Source of the DNA: Flavobacterium cauense R2A-7
Lineage (GTDB): Bacteria; Bacteroidota; Bacteroidia; Flavobacteriales; Flavobacteriaceae
Direction: 5' to 3'
Length of the DNA: 64,000 nucleotides
NCBI RefSeq assembly: GCF_000498475.1
Contig: NZ_AVBI01000014.1
Span: 1 to 64,000, forward strand
The position numbers and the translations under genes were made by a program. Below the pieces are notes generated by a model that had not been told where the DNA came from, did not search any database, and saw only the letters and a list, made by a program, of their open reading frames with translations. Below are positions 24,868-33,310 of the stretch, one piece after another; position 1 is the stretch's first letter; each line of letters starts with the position of its first letter.

Positions 24868-26139
24868 ATGAACCTATCCGAAAGAGACTTACAATACAAT
24901 TGGCATCCCTACACCCAACACAAAACCGCGCAACCGCATATTGCCATTACGAAAGGCGAAGGCGCATTGTTGTGGGATGAAAACGGAAAAGAATACATTG
25001 ATGCCATTGCGTCCTGGTGGGTGAATCCGTACGGACATTCCAACCGATTCATAGCCGATGCGATTTATAAACAATTAACCACTTTAGAACACGTTTTGTT
25101 TGGTGGTTTCACGCATGAACCTGCTGTTCAAGTGGCAGAAAAACTTATGCAGTTGTTGCCCAACAATCAGCAGAAACTTTTTTATTCCGATAACGGATCG
25201 ACTGCGGTGGAAATCGCCATTAAAGTTGCCTTGCAGTATTTTTACAATAAAGGCGAACGCCGCACCAAAATCATTGCTTTTGAAAATGCCTTTCACGGCG
25301 ATACGTTTGCGGCTATGGCGGCGAGCGGAATTTCTTTTTTTACCGAAGCGTTTAAAGGTTCGCTTTTGGAAGTGATTCGTATTCCGGTGCCAACTCCGAG
25401 CCATGAAGCCGATAGTTATGAAGCCTTGGAGCGACTTCTGAAAACCAATGAGTTTGCCGGATTTATTTTCGAACCGTTAGTGCAAGGCGCTGCCGGAATG
25501 GTAATGTATGCGCCTGCCGAACTCGATAAACTGATGGCGCTTTGTAAAAAACATCGGGTGTTTACCATAGCTGATGAAGTCATGACAGGATTCGGGAAAA
25601 CCGGAAAAAATTTCGCCTGCGATTATTTAACTGAAAAGCCGGACATGATGTGTTTGTCGAAAGCGTTAACCGGAGGCACAATTCCTATGGCCATTACCAC
25701 ATTCACTCAGGAATTGTTCGAAGGTTTTTACGATGACGATGTGAATAAAGCTTTGTTCCACGGACACACATTTACGGCCAATCCGACAGGCTGTGCGGCT
25801 GCACTGGCGAGTATGCAATTGTTGGAATCCGATGTCATGAAGCAAAATATTCAACGGGTGAATAAACAACATTTAGCCTTTCAGCAACGGATTCAAAATC
25901 ATCCGAGAGTCGCAACCACGCGGGTTTTAGGTGTAATTTTTGCTTTGGAAATTAAAACCGACGGAACGGAAAGTTATTATGGTGCTTTCAGAAACAAACT
26001 GTACAATTTCTTTATCGGCAAAGGGATTATCCTGCGTCCGGTGGGAAATATCGTTTATGTGTTGCCACCGTATGTGATTTCCGATGCGCAGTTGGAAAAA
26101 ATTTACCAAACACTGGAAGAAGCGTTGACAGAATGCTAA
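24868..26139 (+). CDS. bioA: Adenosylmethionine-8-amino-7-oxononanoate aminotransferase
   Basis: 423 residues. Class III aminotransferase with BioA markers: NWHPYTQH near the start, SWWVNPYGH near 52, SDNGSTAVEIAIKVA near 110, FHGDTFAAM near 145, DEVMTGFGKTGK near 240, and the PLP lysine in CLSKALTGG near residue 264. It uses S-adenosylmethionine to aminate 7-keto-8-aminopelargonate. The start is taken at the ATG of MNLSERDLQYNW (24868); an in-frame TTG four codons earlier is not favoured. It forms an operon with bioD. Confidence 0.92.
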   Translation: MNLSERDLQYNWHPYTQHKTAQPHIAITKGEGALLWDENGKEYIDAIASWWVNPYGHSNRFIADAIYKQLTTLEHVLFGGFTHEPAVQVAEKLMQLLPNNQQKLFYSDNGSTAVEIAIKVALQYFYNKGERRTKIIAFENAFHGDTFAAMAASGISFFTEAFKGSLLEVIRIPVPTPSHEADSYEALERLLKTNEFAGFIFEPLVQGAAGMVMYAPAELDKLMALCKKHRVFTIADEVMTGFGKTGKNFACDYLTEKPDMMCLSKALTGGTIPMAITTFTQELFEGFYDDDVNKALFHGHTFTANPTGCAAALASMQLLESDVMKQNIQRVNKQHLAFQQRIQNHPRVATTRVLGVIFALEIKTDGTESYYGAFRNKLYNFFIGKGIILRPVGNIVYVLPPYVISDAQLEKIYQTLEEALTEC

Positions 26140-26144
26140 CTTTG
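26137..26144 (+). promoter_or_regulatory. TAnnTTTG element overlapping the bioA stop codon
   Basis: TAACTTTG; its first three bases are the bioA stop. It lies 14 bases before the TTG start of the ketosynthase gene and could give that gene separate transcription. Confidence 0.45.
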
Positions 26145-26158
26145 TAAAAATTTAGATT

Positions 26159-27316
26159 TTGAAATCCATTGCCATCACCGCCTTAGCCTCTTTTTCTTCG
26201 TTGGGAAATCAGCCCGAATCGATTTGGAACGAATACCTCAAAAGTACGACCGCTGTTAAAGAGCGACAAATTGGGGCGTACCATCTGCCGGTGGCGTCGC
26301 TGCCTGCTTCGTTGCAACAAATGGTTGCTGATTTGAAAGCCTCGGATCACAAGTACAAATCGCTGGACCATTCGGTTTTGTATGCGATGCTGGCTTCCCG
26401 AATGGCAGTAGAACAGGCCGGATGGACAGCAAAAGATGTTTTCGGCATCAATATCGGATCGTCCCGCGGGGCAACCGAACTGTTTGAAAATTTTCACGAA
26501 GAGTTTGTAACCACGGGAAAAACGTCAACGTTGGCTTCTCCAACCACCACCATGGGGAACATTTCGTCTTGGGTGGCGCATGATTTAAAAGCGACTGGTC
26601 CGGAAATATCACATTCCATTACTTGTTCCACGGCTTTGCATGCGTTGTTAAATGGCGTAGCATGGCTGCGCGCCGGAATGGCAGATAAGTTTTTGATTGG
26701 CGGAAGTGAAGCCCCGCTAACTCCGTTTACCCTCGCGCAGATGCAGGCGTTAAAGATTTATTCCACTGACAAAAGCGACTATCCGTGCAAGGCTTTTGAT
26801 TTGGAAAAAGACAAAAACACCATGGTTTTAGGAGAAGGTGCCGGAGTGGTTTGCCTCGAAATGGGTCGACATGAAAAGGCGTTAGCGTATGTGGAAGGAA
26901 TCGGTTATGCAACGGATATTCTGGAGCATGGAATTTCCATTTCCACGGAGGCCGACTGTTTTAAAAAATCGATGCGCATGGCGATTGGCGACATTCCGTT
27001 AACCGAAATTGATGCGATTGTAATGCACGCGCCGGGAACGATTAAAGGGGATTTGTCGGAATATAAGGCGATTCAAAATGTATTTGGTGATAATTTGCCG
27101 ATGCTTACCACTAACAAATGGAAAATCGGGCATACGTTTGGGTCGTCCGGGATTTTAAGTCTGGAGATGGCGGTTTTCATGCTGCAACATCAGCAATTTA
27201 TTCCGGTTCCTTTTGCTAAAGAACAGCCACAACGTAAAACCATCCGTAAGATTTTGGTAAATGCGGTTGGATTTGGCGGAAATGCAGTAAGTGTGCTGTT
27301 GTCCGGACCGCTTTAG
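26159..27316 (+). CDS. Beta-ketoacyl synthase in the biotin locus, TTG start
   Basis: 385 residues of the KAS I/II fold. The catalytic Cys is in SITCSTALHALLNG near residue 160, the first His in MHAPGTIKGD near 291 and the second in KWKIGHTFGSSG near 323, so it should be active in decarboxylative condensation. Start is TTG at 26159: an in-frame stop lies six bases upstream and no ATG occurs before residue ~55. Standing right after bioA, it may supply the pimeloyl chain for BioF, a role I infer only from position. No BioC or BioH is visible here. Confidence 0.82.
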   Translation: MKSIAITALASFSSLGNQPESIWNEYLKSTTAVKERQIGAYHLPVASLPASLQQMVADLKASDHKYKSLDHSVLYAMLASRMAVEQAGWTAKDVFGINIGSSRGATELFENFHEEFVTTGKTSTLASPTTTMGNISSWVAHDLKATGPEISHSITCSTALHALLNGVAWLRAGMADKFLIGGSEAPLTPFTLAQMQALKIYSTDKSDYPCKAFDLEKDKNTMVLGEGAGVVCLEMGRHEKALAYVEGIGYATDILEHGISISTEADCFKKSMRMAIGDIPLTEIDAIVMHAPGTIKGDLSEYKAIQNVFGDNLPMLTTNKWKIGHTFGSSGILSLEMAVFMLQHQQFIPVPFAKEQPQRKTIRKILVNAVGFGGNAVSVLLSGPL

Positions 27317-27816
27317 TTTTCGGATAAATCGTTAAGTTTTTCAAAAATCAAATGGCTTTCAAATCCTTTGCGGAGTAAGTAATCGCAAAATTTCTTTTTC
27401 TTTTTCTGAAGATTGGTTTCCTTAATCGAATCCCAGTGTTTTTGGGCGGTTTCATGAAACGTGTTCAGATAAATTTCCTGTGGGATTTCTTTCAGCGCCT
27501 TTTCGATATTGTATTTGGAAATGTTGCGGAATTTCAGTTCGTTCACAATGCGGACTTTTCCCCATTTTTTAATGTTGTGTTTCCCACGGGCAAAACTTTG
27601 GGCAAAACGTTCCTCGTTCAGGAAATTATTTTCGATGAGGTGCACCACAATCGTATCCACTACCTGCGGAATCATGTTCATCCCACGCAATTTCTCCACC
27701 ACTTCATAATGACAGCGCTCCTGATAGCTGCAGTAATACTCCAGTTTTCGCTTGGCTTCGTCTACCGTAAAGGATTTTATAGGGTCGGTGTTCATAAATT
27801 GCTCATAACTTAACAT
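27313..27816 (-). CDS. recX: Regulatory protein RecX
   Basis: 167 residues; three-helix repeats with the RecX pattern: an AKRKLEYYCSYQERCHYEV segment near residue 20 (the conserved L-YC-QER core), NFLNEERFAQSFARGKHN near 64 (the most conserved RecX motif) and KKKKKFCDYLLRKGF near 140. RecX binds RecA filaments and limits recombination. Start is the ATG at 27816, or an in-frame ATG at 27795 (MNTDPIK). Its end overlaps the end of the converging ketosynthase gene by four bases. Confidence 0.88.
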   Translation of the reverse strand: MLSYEQFMNTDPIKSFTVDEAKRKLEYYCSYQERCHYEVVEKLRGMNMIPQVVDTIVVHLIENNFLNEERFAQSFARGKHNIKKWGKVRIVNELKFRNISKYNIEKALKEIPQEIYLNTFHETAQKHWDSIKETNLQKKKKKFCDYLLRKGFESHLIFEKLNDLSEN

Positions 27817-27834
27817 TAAATTAATCGTAAGTAC

Positions 27835-27864
27835 TTGAAATTCTGTTGAAAATATGTACCTTTG
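27835..27864 (+). promoter_or_regulatory. Promoter of the first giant T9SS protein
   Basis: TTG at 27835-27837, a 19-base spacer and TACCTTTG at 27857-27864: a good match to the flavobacterial promoter consensus. The leader of about 70 bases holds a strong hairpin. Confidence 0.65.
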
Positions 27865-27868
27865 ATGC

Positions 27869-27900
27869 CCGCTTTTTGTGAAAAGGTTTGTAAAAAGCGG
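27869..27900 (+). promoter_or_regulatory. Hairpin in the 5' leader of the giant T9SS protein gene
   Basis: CCGCTTTTT (27869-27877) is perfectly complementary to AAAAAGCGG (27892-27900), with a 14-base loop. No T-run follows, so it is not a standard terminator. It could stabilise the mRNA or bind a protein. Confidence 0.5.
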
Positions 27901-27941
27901 ACTAAATATAGGAAATTATTTAAAATTTTACCTCAAATCGT

Positions 27942-30900
27942 ATGAAATTTAAATTACTATTATTATCCTTTTTATTCTCCGCAACCTTGGGTTGGGGGCA
28001 GGCATCTTTACCGCTTACTAGAACTGCTTGGGATGTAACTCCCATTGGTTGGACAGATTCACCATTGGATAATTATTTGACTATTTTCGCTTGTTCTGGT
28101 AGTAATGGGGCCAAATTTGATACAACAGGTGATTTGAAAATTGTGAATTTTAACGCGAGTCCAAATCAGTTAACTTTTGTTGTGAAATCGAACGCGGCAA
28201 CAACATCCTCTTTATTGGTGGAAGAGTCGGCAGATGGAGTCGCCTATTCTACGGTAGTTAATTTGTCTGGGTCTACAGATCTACCTACGACTTGTGCAAC
28301 TAGAGGGCCATATACTCTAAATGCTGCTTCTAGATTTGTTCGTTGGAGATTTACTAAAGGGACTTCTAATATGACAATGGATGATGTTTCCATAACAGCG
28401 AGCGCTGGATGTACAGCTGCGGCCATAACAGGACAACCTTCAACAACGGTTCAAAACCTTTGTCAGAGTTCGGCAGCTACGGCTTTGTCGGTAACTGCTA
28501 CGGGTACAACTTTAACTTACCAATGGTATAGTAATGCTGCTAACTCAAATGTAGGGGGAACACTTATCGCAGGCGCAACAAGTGCAAGTTATACACCTTC
28601 AACCGCTGTTGCGGGAACTTTATATTATTATTGCGTGGTTACGGCTGCTTGTGGAGCGCCGGTTACAAGTAATGTTTCCGGAGGGGTTACCGTAAATGCG
28701 TTGCCTGCTGCACCGCCAGCGCCTACGGCAGTTGCAAATCCTTCTTGTGGTGCGACTACGCTAAATGTAATGGTGCCGCCAGCTGGAGAAACCTATTATT
28801 GGCAAGGAACAACCAGCAACGGAGTCAGTACAACATCTTCAACAGCATCCACTTATAATGTTGCGACTTCAGGAACTTATTATGTGCGCTCTAGAAATAA
28901 CACAACCGGTTGTTGGTCGGCACAAAGCAGTATTGTAATGACGGTGAATACGCCAATAAGTATATCGGTTCATCCGGTTAGTCAAACTGCGAATGTTCCT
29001 GCTACCAAAACTTTTACGGTTACGGCTGCAGGTACTGGGTTGACTTATCAGTGGCAATTCTCCACTGATGGAGGAACGGTTTGGAATAATGTCAGTTCAG
29101 GTACCGGAGGTACAACAAATTCCTATACCACACCCGCAACAACTTTGGCGATGGATGGCTATCAGTATCATTGCGTAGTGAGTGGGGCTGCGCCTTGTGG
29201 TAGCGTAACCTCAAATAATGCAACTTTAACCGTTAATAATACGGCTCCAAATAATGCAACTGCAGTTACGGCATGTTATGGAAATACAAGTACAGTCATA
29301 ACATGGACGGCATCAACAGGAACTCCGCCGGACGGATACATGGTTTTTGCATTAGCGGGAGCGACTGCTCCAGCGTCAGGGACTCCCGGAAACGCGAGTT
29401 TGTATACGGCAAATTCCGATTTTTCATTGGCAACAGTGGTAACGCCTTCTTTAGGGAAGTGTGTTTATAAAGGTGCTGGTACTTCTGCGACTATAACAGG
29501 ATTGACCAATTTATCTAATTATTCGTTTACTGTTGTGGCTTATATTGGGGCTGCCCAAACCGGCTGGTCCAATGGAATCAACAGTCCTGGTTCGTGGAGG
29601 GTTACGAATGTAACCGTAGACGTTCCGGAAGTTTCAGCTTTAGCAGCATCGATAGCGGGCGGACAATCGGCTCTGTCATGGACTCGTCCTACACCTACCG
29701 CTTGTAATGAGTATTTGGTTGTTGCCAATCAGGGTGCTGTAGTTTTTACGCCTTCGGGTGATGGTTCTGCATATACAGCTAATACAGTTTACTCTGGGGC
29801 TAATCAGGTAGTATACAAAGGTACCGGAACTGGTGTGACGGTTACCGGTTTAACAAACGGATTAAATTATTGCTATAAAGTATTTGTTAGGGATATTAAT
29901 TCGAATACTTGGAGCGACGGCGTTTCCGTTTGTCAGACACCTAACTTGGTATATTGTACTTTAACAGCAACCAATACCAGTTTTGAACATATTTCCAACG
30001 TAACGGTTGGTACAGATATTAATAACAATACAGCAAGTAGCGGGTATGCTAATTATACGGCTCAGGTTGCCAATACAACAATTGGTTCGGGTACGCCTAT
30101 ATCGGTAACGATAACACCATCTTATACTACTGATAATGTTTATGCTTTTGTGGATTGGAATCAGGATGGAGACTGGTTAGATGCCGGAGAGACTATCCCG
30201 ATGACTTATACGGCAGTTGCAACCAGTTTTACTGCTACAGGAACCATTACGCCTCCGGTTACAGCTTTAACCGGAAATACCAGAATGCGAGTAATTGTGG
30301 TTGACGGAACGGTATCAAATTCGTGTAACGGAGGCGCAAACTTTACGTATGGTGAAGTTGAAGATTATACTATAAATGTTTTATCAGCTTGTGTTCCGAC
30401 GCATACGGTAACATCATTTACACCAACATCGGGTCCGGTAGGAACAGAAGTTACTATTAACGGAACCGGTTTAACAGGGGCAACGGTAACTTTTTCCGGA
30501 GTGAATGCGACAATAGTTTCAAATACAGGAACTCAAATGGTGGTTGTTATACCGGCAGGCGCAACTTCAGGGATGTTGTCTGTAAAAGACAGTCAGCCTT
30601 GTGCTGTTGATAATGCTTATGTAATTATCACTAAAAACAATACTTCATGTGAAGGAGCTGCTACTACTACGGATTTAATTATTTATGATATTCACGACGA
30701 AAAAACCGGTTCGGGTGGATTCATAACACTATACAATGGAACGGCAGCTACCGTTGATTTAACAAATTATACTCTTTGGAGAACAAGTATTCATGATGAT
30801 GGCAATGAAATTGATTATGCTAATTTAACGGGTACCATTGCTCCGGGAGCTTTAGGAATATTAAAAGTTTCTGTAGGTAGTTGCGGACCGGCATCAACAA

Positions 30901-33125
30901 ACGGTACTATAGATGGCGGATTTAATGAAGATGACGGTATTCAGTTAAGAAATGCCGCCGGAACGGTTATTATCGACGATGTGGATACGTATCCTACTGC
31001 ACCGGGTTACTATATGGTGCGAAACACAGGGGCGTTAAGCGCAAGAGTTTCTTATGTTGCGGCAGACTGGAGTACGACGCCTTTAATTGCGGGTGAATGT
31101 TACCCGAGTGCCGGATTAGTACTGCCATCTTCTACAGGAACTACACCAATAGTAACGGCACAGCCAACTTATTCACCAACATGTGGTACAACATCGGCAA
31201 CATTAACAACAGCGGGAACGGAAGGTTATGCCGGCGGATTAACGTTAGCGTATCAATGGTATTATGTTGCGCCGGGAAGTGCAACTTGGACGGCTGTAAC
31301 TGATGGGGGTATTTATAGTGGTGCAACAACGGCGTCTTTAACTATATCATCAGTTGCAACGGTTGTAAATTACCAATATTACTGTCAGATCAGAGAGAAT
31401 TTAGCAACTTGTTATACTGCAACGAATGCTGTGAAAATTGCAGATTCGAATGCTACAACCTGGAACGGAACAGCATGGTCCAACGGAGTGCCAACAGTAA
31501 GTAAGTTGGCGATCATCAACGGAAATTATAACACTGCCGTGAACGGTGATTTCGAATGTTGTAGTTTGCAGATTAATGCAACATATACTTTAGATATTAA
31601 AGATACCGACTATGTGTTAATCCAAAACGATTTAACAGTTAATGGTACACTTGAAGTTCAAAACCAGGGGTCACTGATTATGGTGAGCGATACCGGTGTG
31701 GTAACCAATAACGGAACTACCAATGTGCGAAAAATGAGTACATTGTTCGATAAATACGATTATACGTTCTGGTCGTCACCGGTTGCAAATGCACCAATCA
31801 GTATTTTCAGTCAATGGCAAACGAATTATATTTTTAAACTGAATACGGCTGCTTTCCGCGATGATAATAACGATTCTCACGATGACAATATGGATGCATG
31901 GGTGTTTACCCCACAAGCGGAAATTATGTCGGCAGGCAGAGGGTATGCGGCCATGGGTAAAATTGCACAGACTTTCCCTGCACAGCAAGGAGCGGTTTAT
32001 AGCGGTGCGGTTAACAACGGTGTTGTTACGCAACCTATTGCCCTGAGTTTGGATAACACGAAAGCCAATGATGATTTTAACCTTATCGGTAATCCTTATC
32101 CTTCTGCGATTAGTGCTGATGCGTTTATTACTGCGAATCCGGATATTTCAGGAACGCTTTATTTCTGGACACATGAAGGTAATATTCAGGTAGCAGCCAT
32201 CAATCCTGGTCCGATGAACATGAATTTCAGTCCGGATGATTTTGCTTATTACAATTTGGCAGGAGGAACCGGAACAAGAGCCGGTTTGTTGTCCGGTAAC
32301 GGAAACAGCAATGCGCCAAGCGGATTTATCGCTTCTGGTCAAGGCTTCCAAGTCGATGCTGATGCAGCTACTTTTGTAACCTTTAACAATGCAATGCGTA
32401 ACAAAACGCACATCAATACTGATTTTTACCGTGATGCAACTGCAGGTCCAGCACCTCAGAAAGACCGTATCTGGTTGAATCTTACGAATTCAGAAGGTAT
32501 TTTCAGTCAGCAGTTAATCGGATTCTTCCCGCAGGCTACTATGGGCGTAGACAGAGGTTATGATGGTTACTATACCAAATCGCCAACCTATGCGGCTTTC
32601 TATTCCATGATTGGGAATACACCTTATAAAATTCAGGGAAGAAGCGCTTTTGATGTGAACGACAGAATTCCGTTAGGTTTCCGTTCGGCGTATGAAAAAA
32701 CATATACAGTTTCTATCGGGGATATCCAAGGTGTACTAACCAATCAGAATGTTTACCTTGAAGATTTACAGTTGAATGTAATTCATGATCTGAAAGCGTC
32801 TAATTACGTATTCTCTACACCAGCAGGTGAATTCAACAACCGATTTGTATTACGTTTTACAAATAACACATTAGGTAACGATGATTTCCAATCCACTGCA
32901 AATTCCGTGATTATTTATGCGAATCAGGGCATTACAGTGACTTCATCTTTAGAGCGTATCAAAGATGTGGTGGTATACGATGTTTTAGGTCGTTTAATCA
33001 CCGATAAGAGAAATGTAAACCATAAAGAAACTGTGCTTACCAACGTAAGACCTACACAAAGTGCTTTAATAGTAAAAGTAACTTTGGAAAACGGTCAAAC
33101 CGTTACGAAGAAAGTACTCTACTAA
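27942..33125 (+). CDS. Giant multidomain surface protein with T9SS type C sorting signal
   Basis: 1727 residues with a signal peptide ending in GWGQA. In order: an N-terminal domain (~20-155), Ig-like modules (TLTYQWYSN, GLTYQWQF), two fibronectin-III-like segments, a GEVED domain ending in GEVEDYTINV near residue 812, an IPT/TIG domain (FTPTSGPVGTEVTINGTGL near 830), a lamin-tail-like domain (~910-1050), another Ig-like module, and from ~1170 a module of ~555 residues shared with the next gene. That module ends in the type C sorting signal (VVVYDVLGRLITDK, then NVRPTQSALIVKV). It is likely a surface adhesin; the ligand is unknown. Confidence 0.85.
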   Translation: MKFKLLLLSFLFSATLGWGQASLPLTRTAWDVTPIGWTDSPLDNYLTIFACSGSNGAKFDTTGDLKIVNFNASPNQLTFVVKSNAATTSSLLVEESADGVAYSTVVNLSGSTDLPTTCATRGPYTLNAASRFVRWRFTKGTSNMTMDDVSITASAGCTAAAITGQPSTTVQNLCQSSAATALSVTATGTTLTYQWYSNAANSNVGGTLIAGATSASYTPSTAVAGTLYYYCVVTAACGAPVTSNVSGGVTVNALPAAPPAPTAVANPSCGATTLNVMVPPAGETYYWQGTTSNGVSTTSSTASTYNVATSGTYYVRSRNNTTGCWSAQSSIVMTVNTPISISVHPVSQTANVPATKTFTVTAAGTGLTYQWQFSTDGGTVWNNVSSGTGGTTNSYTTPATTLAMDGYQYHCVVSGAAPCGSVTSNNATLTVNNTAPNNATAVTACYGNTSTVITWTASTGTPPDGYMVFALAGATAPASGTPGNASLYTANSDFSLATVVTPSLGKCVYKGAGTSATITGLTNLSNYSFTVVAYIGAAQTGWSNGINSPGSWRVTNVTVDVPEVSALAASIAGGQSALSWTRPTPTACNEYLVVANQGAVVFTPSGDGSAYTANTVYSGANQVVYKGTGTGVTVTGLTNGLNYCYKVFVRDINSNTWSDGVSVCQTPNLVYCTLTATNTSFEHISNVTVGTDINNNTASSGYANYTAQVANTTIGSGTPISVTITPSYTTDNVYAFVDWNQDGDWLDAGETIPMTYTAVATSFTATGTITPPVTALTGNTRMRVIVVDGTVSNSCNGGANFTYGEVEDYTINVLSACVPTHTVTSFTPTSGPVGTEVTINGTGLTGATVTFSGVNATIVSNTGTQMVVVIPAGATSGMLSVKDSQPCAVDNAYVIITKNNTSCEGAATTTDLIIYDIHDEKTGSGGFITLYNGTAATVDLTNYTLWRTSIHDDGNEIDYANLTGTIAPGALGILKVSVGSCGPASTNGTIDGGFNEDDGIQLRNAAGTVIIDDVDTYPTAPGYYMVRNTGALSARVSYVAADWSTTPLIAGECYPSAGLVLPSSTGTTPIVTAQPTYSPTCGTTSATLTTAGTEGYAGGLTLAYQWYYVAPGSATWTAVTDGGIYSGATTASLTISSVATVVNYQYYCQIRENLATCYTATNAVKIADSNATTWNGTAWSNGVPTVSKLAIINGNYNTAVNGDFECCSLQINATYTLDIKDTDYVLIQNDLTVNGTLEVQNQGSLIMVSDTGVVTNNGTTNVRKMSTLFDKYDYTFWSSPVANAPISIFSQWQTNYIFKLNTAAFRDDNNDSHDDNMDAWVFTPQAEIMSAGRGYAAMGKIAQTFPAQQGAVYSGAVNNGVVTQPIALSLDNTKANDDFNLIGNPYPSAISADAFITANPDISGTLYFWTHEGNIQVAAINPGPMNMNFSPDDFAYYNLAGGTGTRAGLLSGNGNSNAPSGFIASGQGFQVDADAATFVTFNNAMRNKTHINTDFYRDATAGPAPQKDRIWLNLTNSEGIFSQQLIGFFPQATMGVDRGYDGYYTKSPTYAAFYSMIGNTPYKIQGRSAFDVNDRIPLGFRSAYEKTYTVSIGDIQGVLTNQNVYLEDLQLNVIHDLKASNYVFSTPAGEFNNRFVLRFTNNTLGNDDFQSTANSVIIYANQGITVTSSLERIKDVVVYDVLGRLITDKRNVNHKETVLTNVRPTQSALIVKVTLENGQTVTKKVLY

Positions 33126-33143
33126 AGTTTACGATATCAAAAC

Positions 33144-33175
33144 AAAAAAGGTTGTCCATTGGGCAACCTTTTTTG
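33144..33175 (+). terminator. Intrinsic terminator between the two giant genes
   Basis: AAAAAAGGTTG and CAACCTTTTTT flank a short loop; the run of T is on the plus strand. The next gene has its own promoter, so the tandem paralogues are separate units. Confidence 0.85.
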
Positions 33176-33255
33176 TTTTATTACGCTGCTAAGATGCTTG
33201 TTAAATTGTTAGGTAAATTCTTATTTATAACGTTTTGTGATTTTTTTTGATAATT

Positions 33256-33286
33256 TGTATTCTAATTGTTAAAAAATATATATTTG
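33256..33286 (+). promoter_or_regulatory. Promoter of the second giant T9SS protein
   Basis: TTG at 33256-33258, 20-base spacer, TATATTTG at 33279-33286. A GGAG lies seven bases before the ATG at 33311, an unusually good ribosome-binding site for this group. Confidence 0.65.
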
Positions 33287-33310
33287 TGTTCCAAATCTAT
33301 AGTAGGAGTT

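Noticed and set aside
27441..27816. Plus-strand frame opposite recX
   Set aside because: recX has clear family motifs. The opposite frame is rich in Phe/His and has no start signal.
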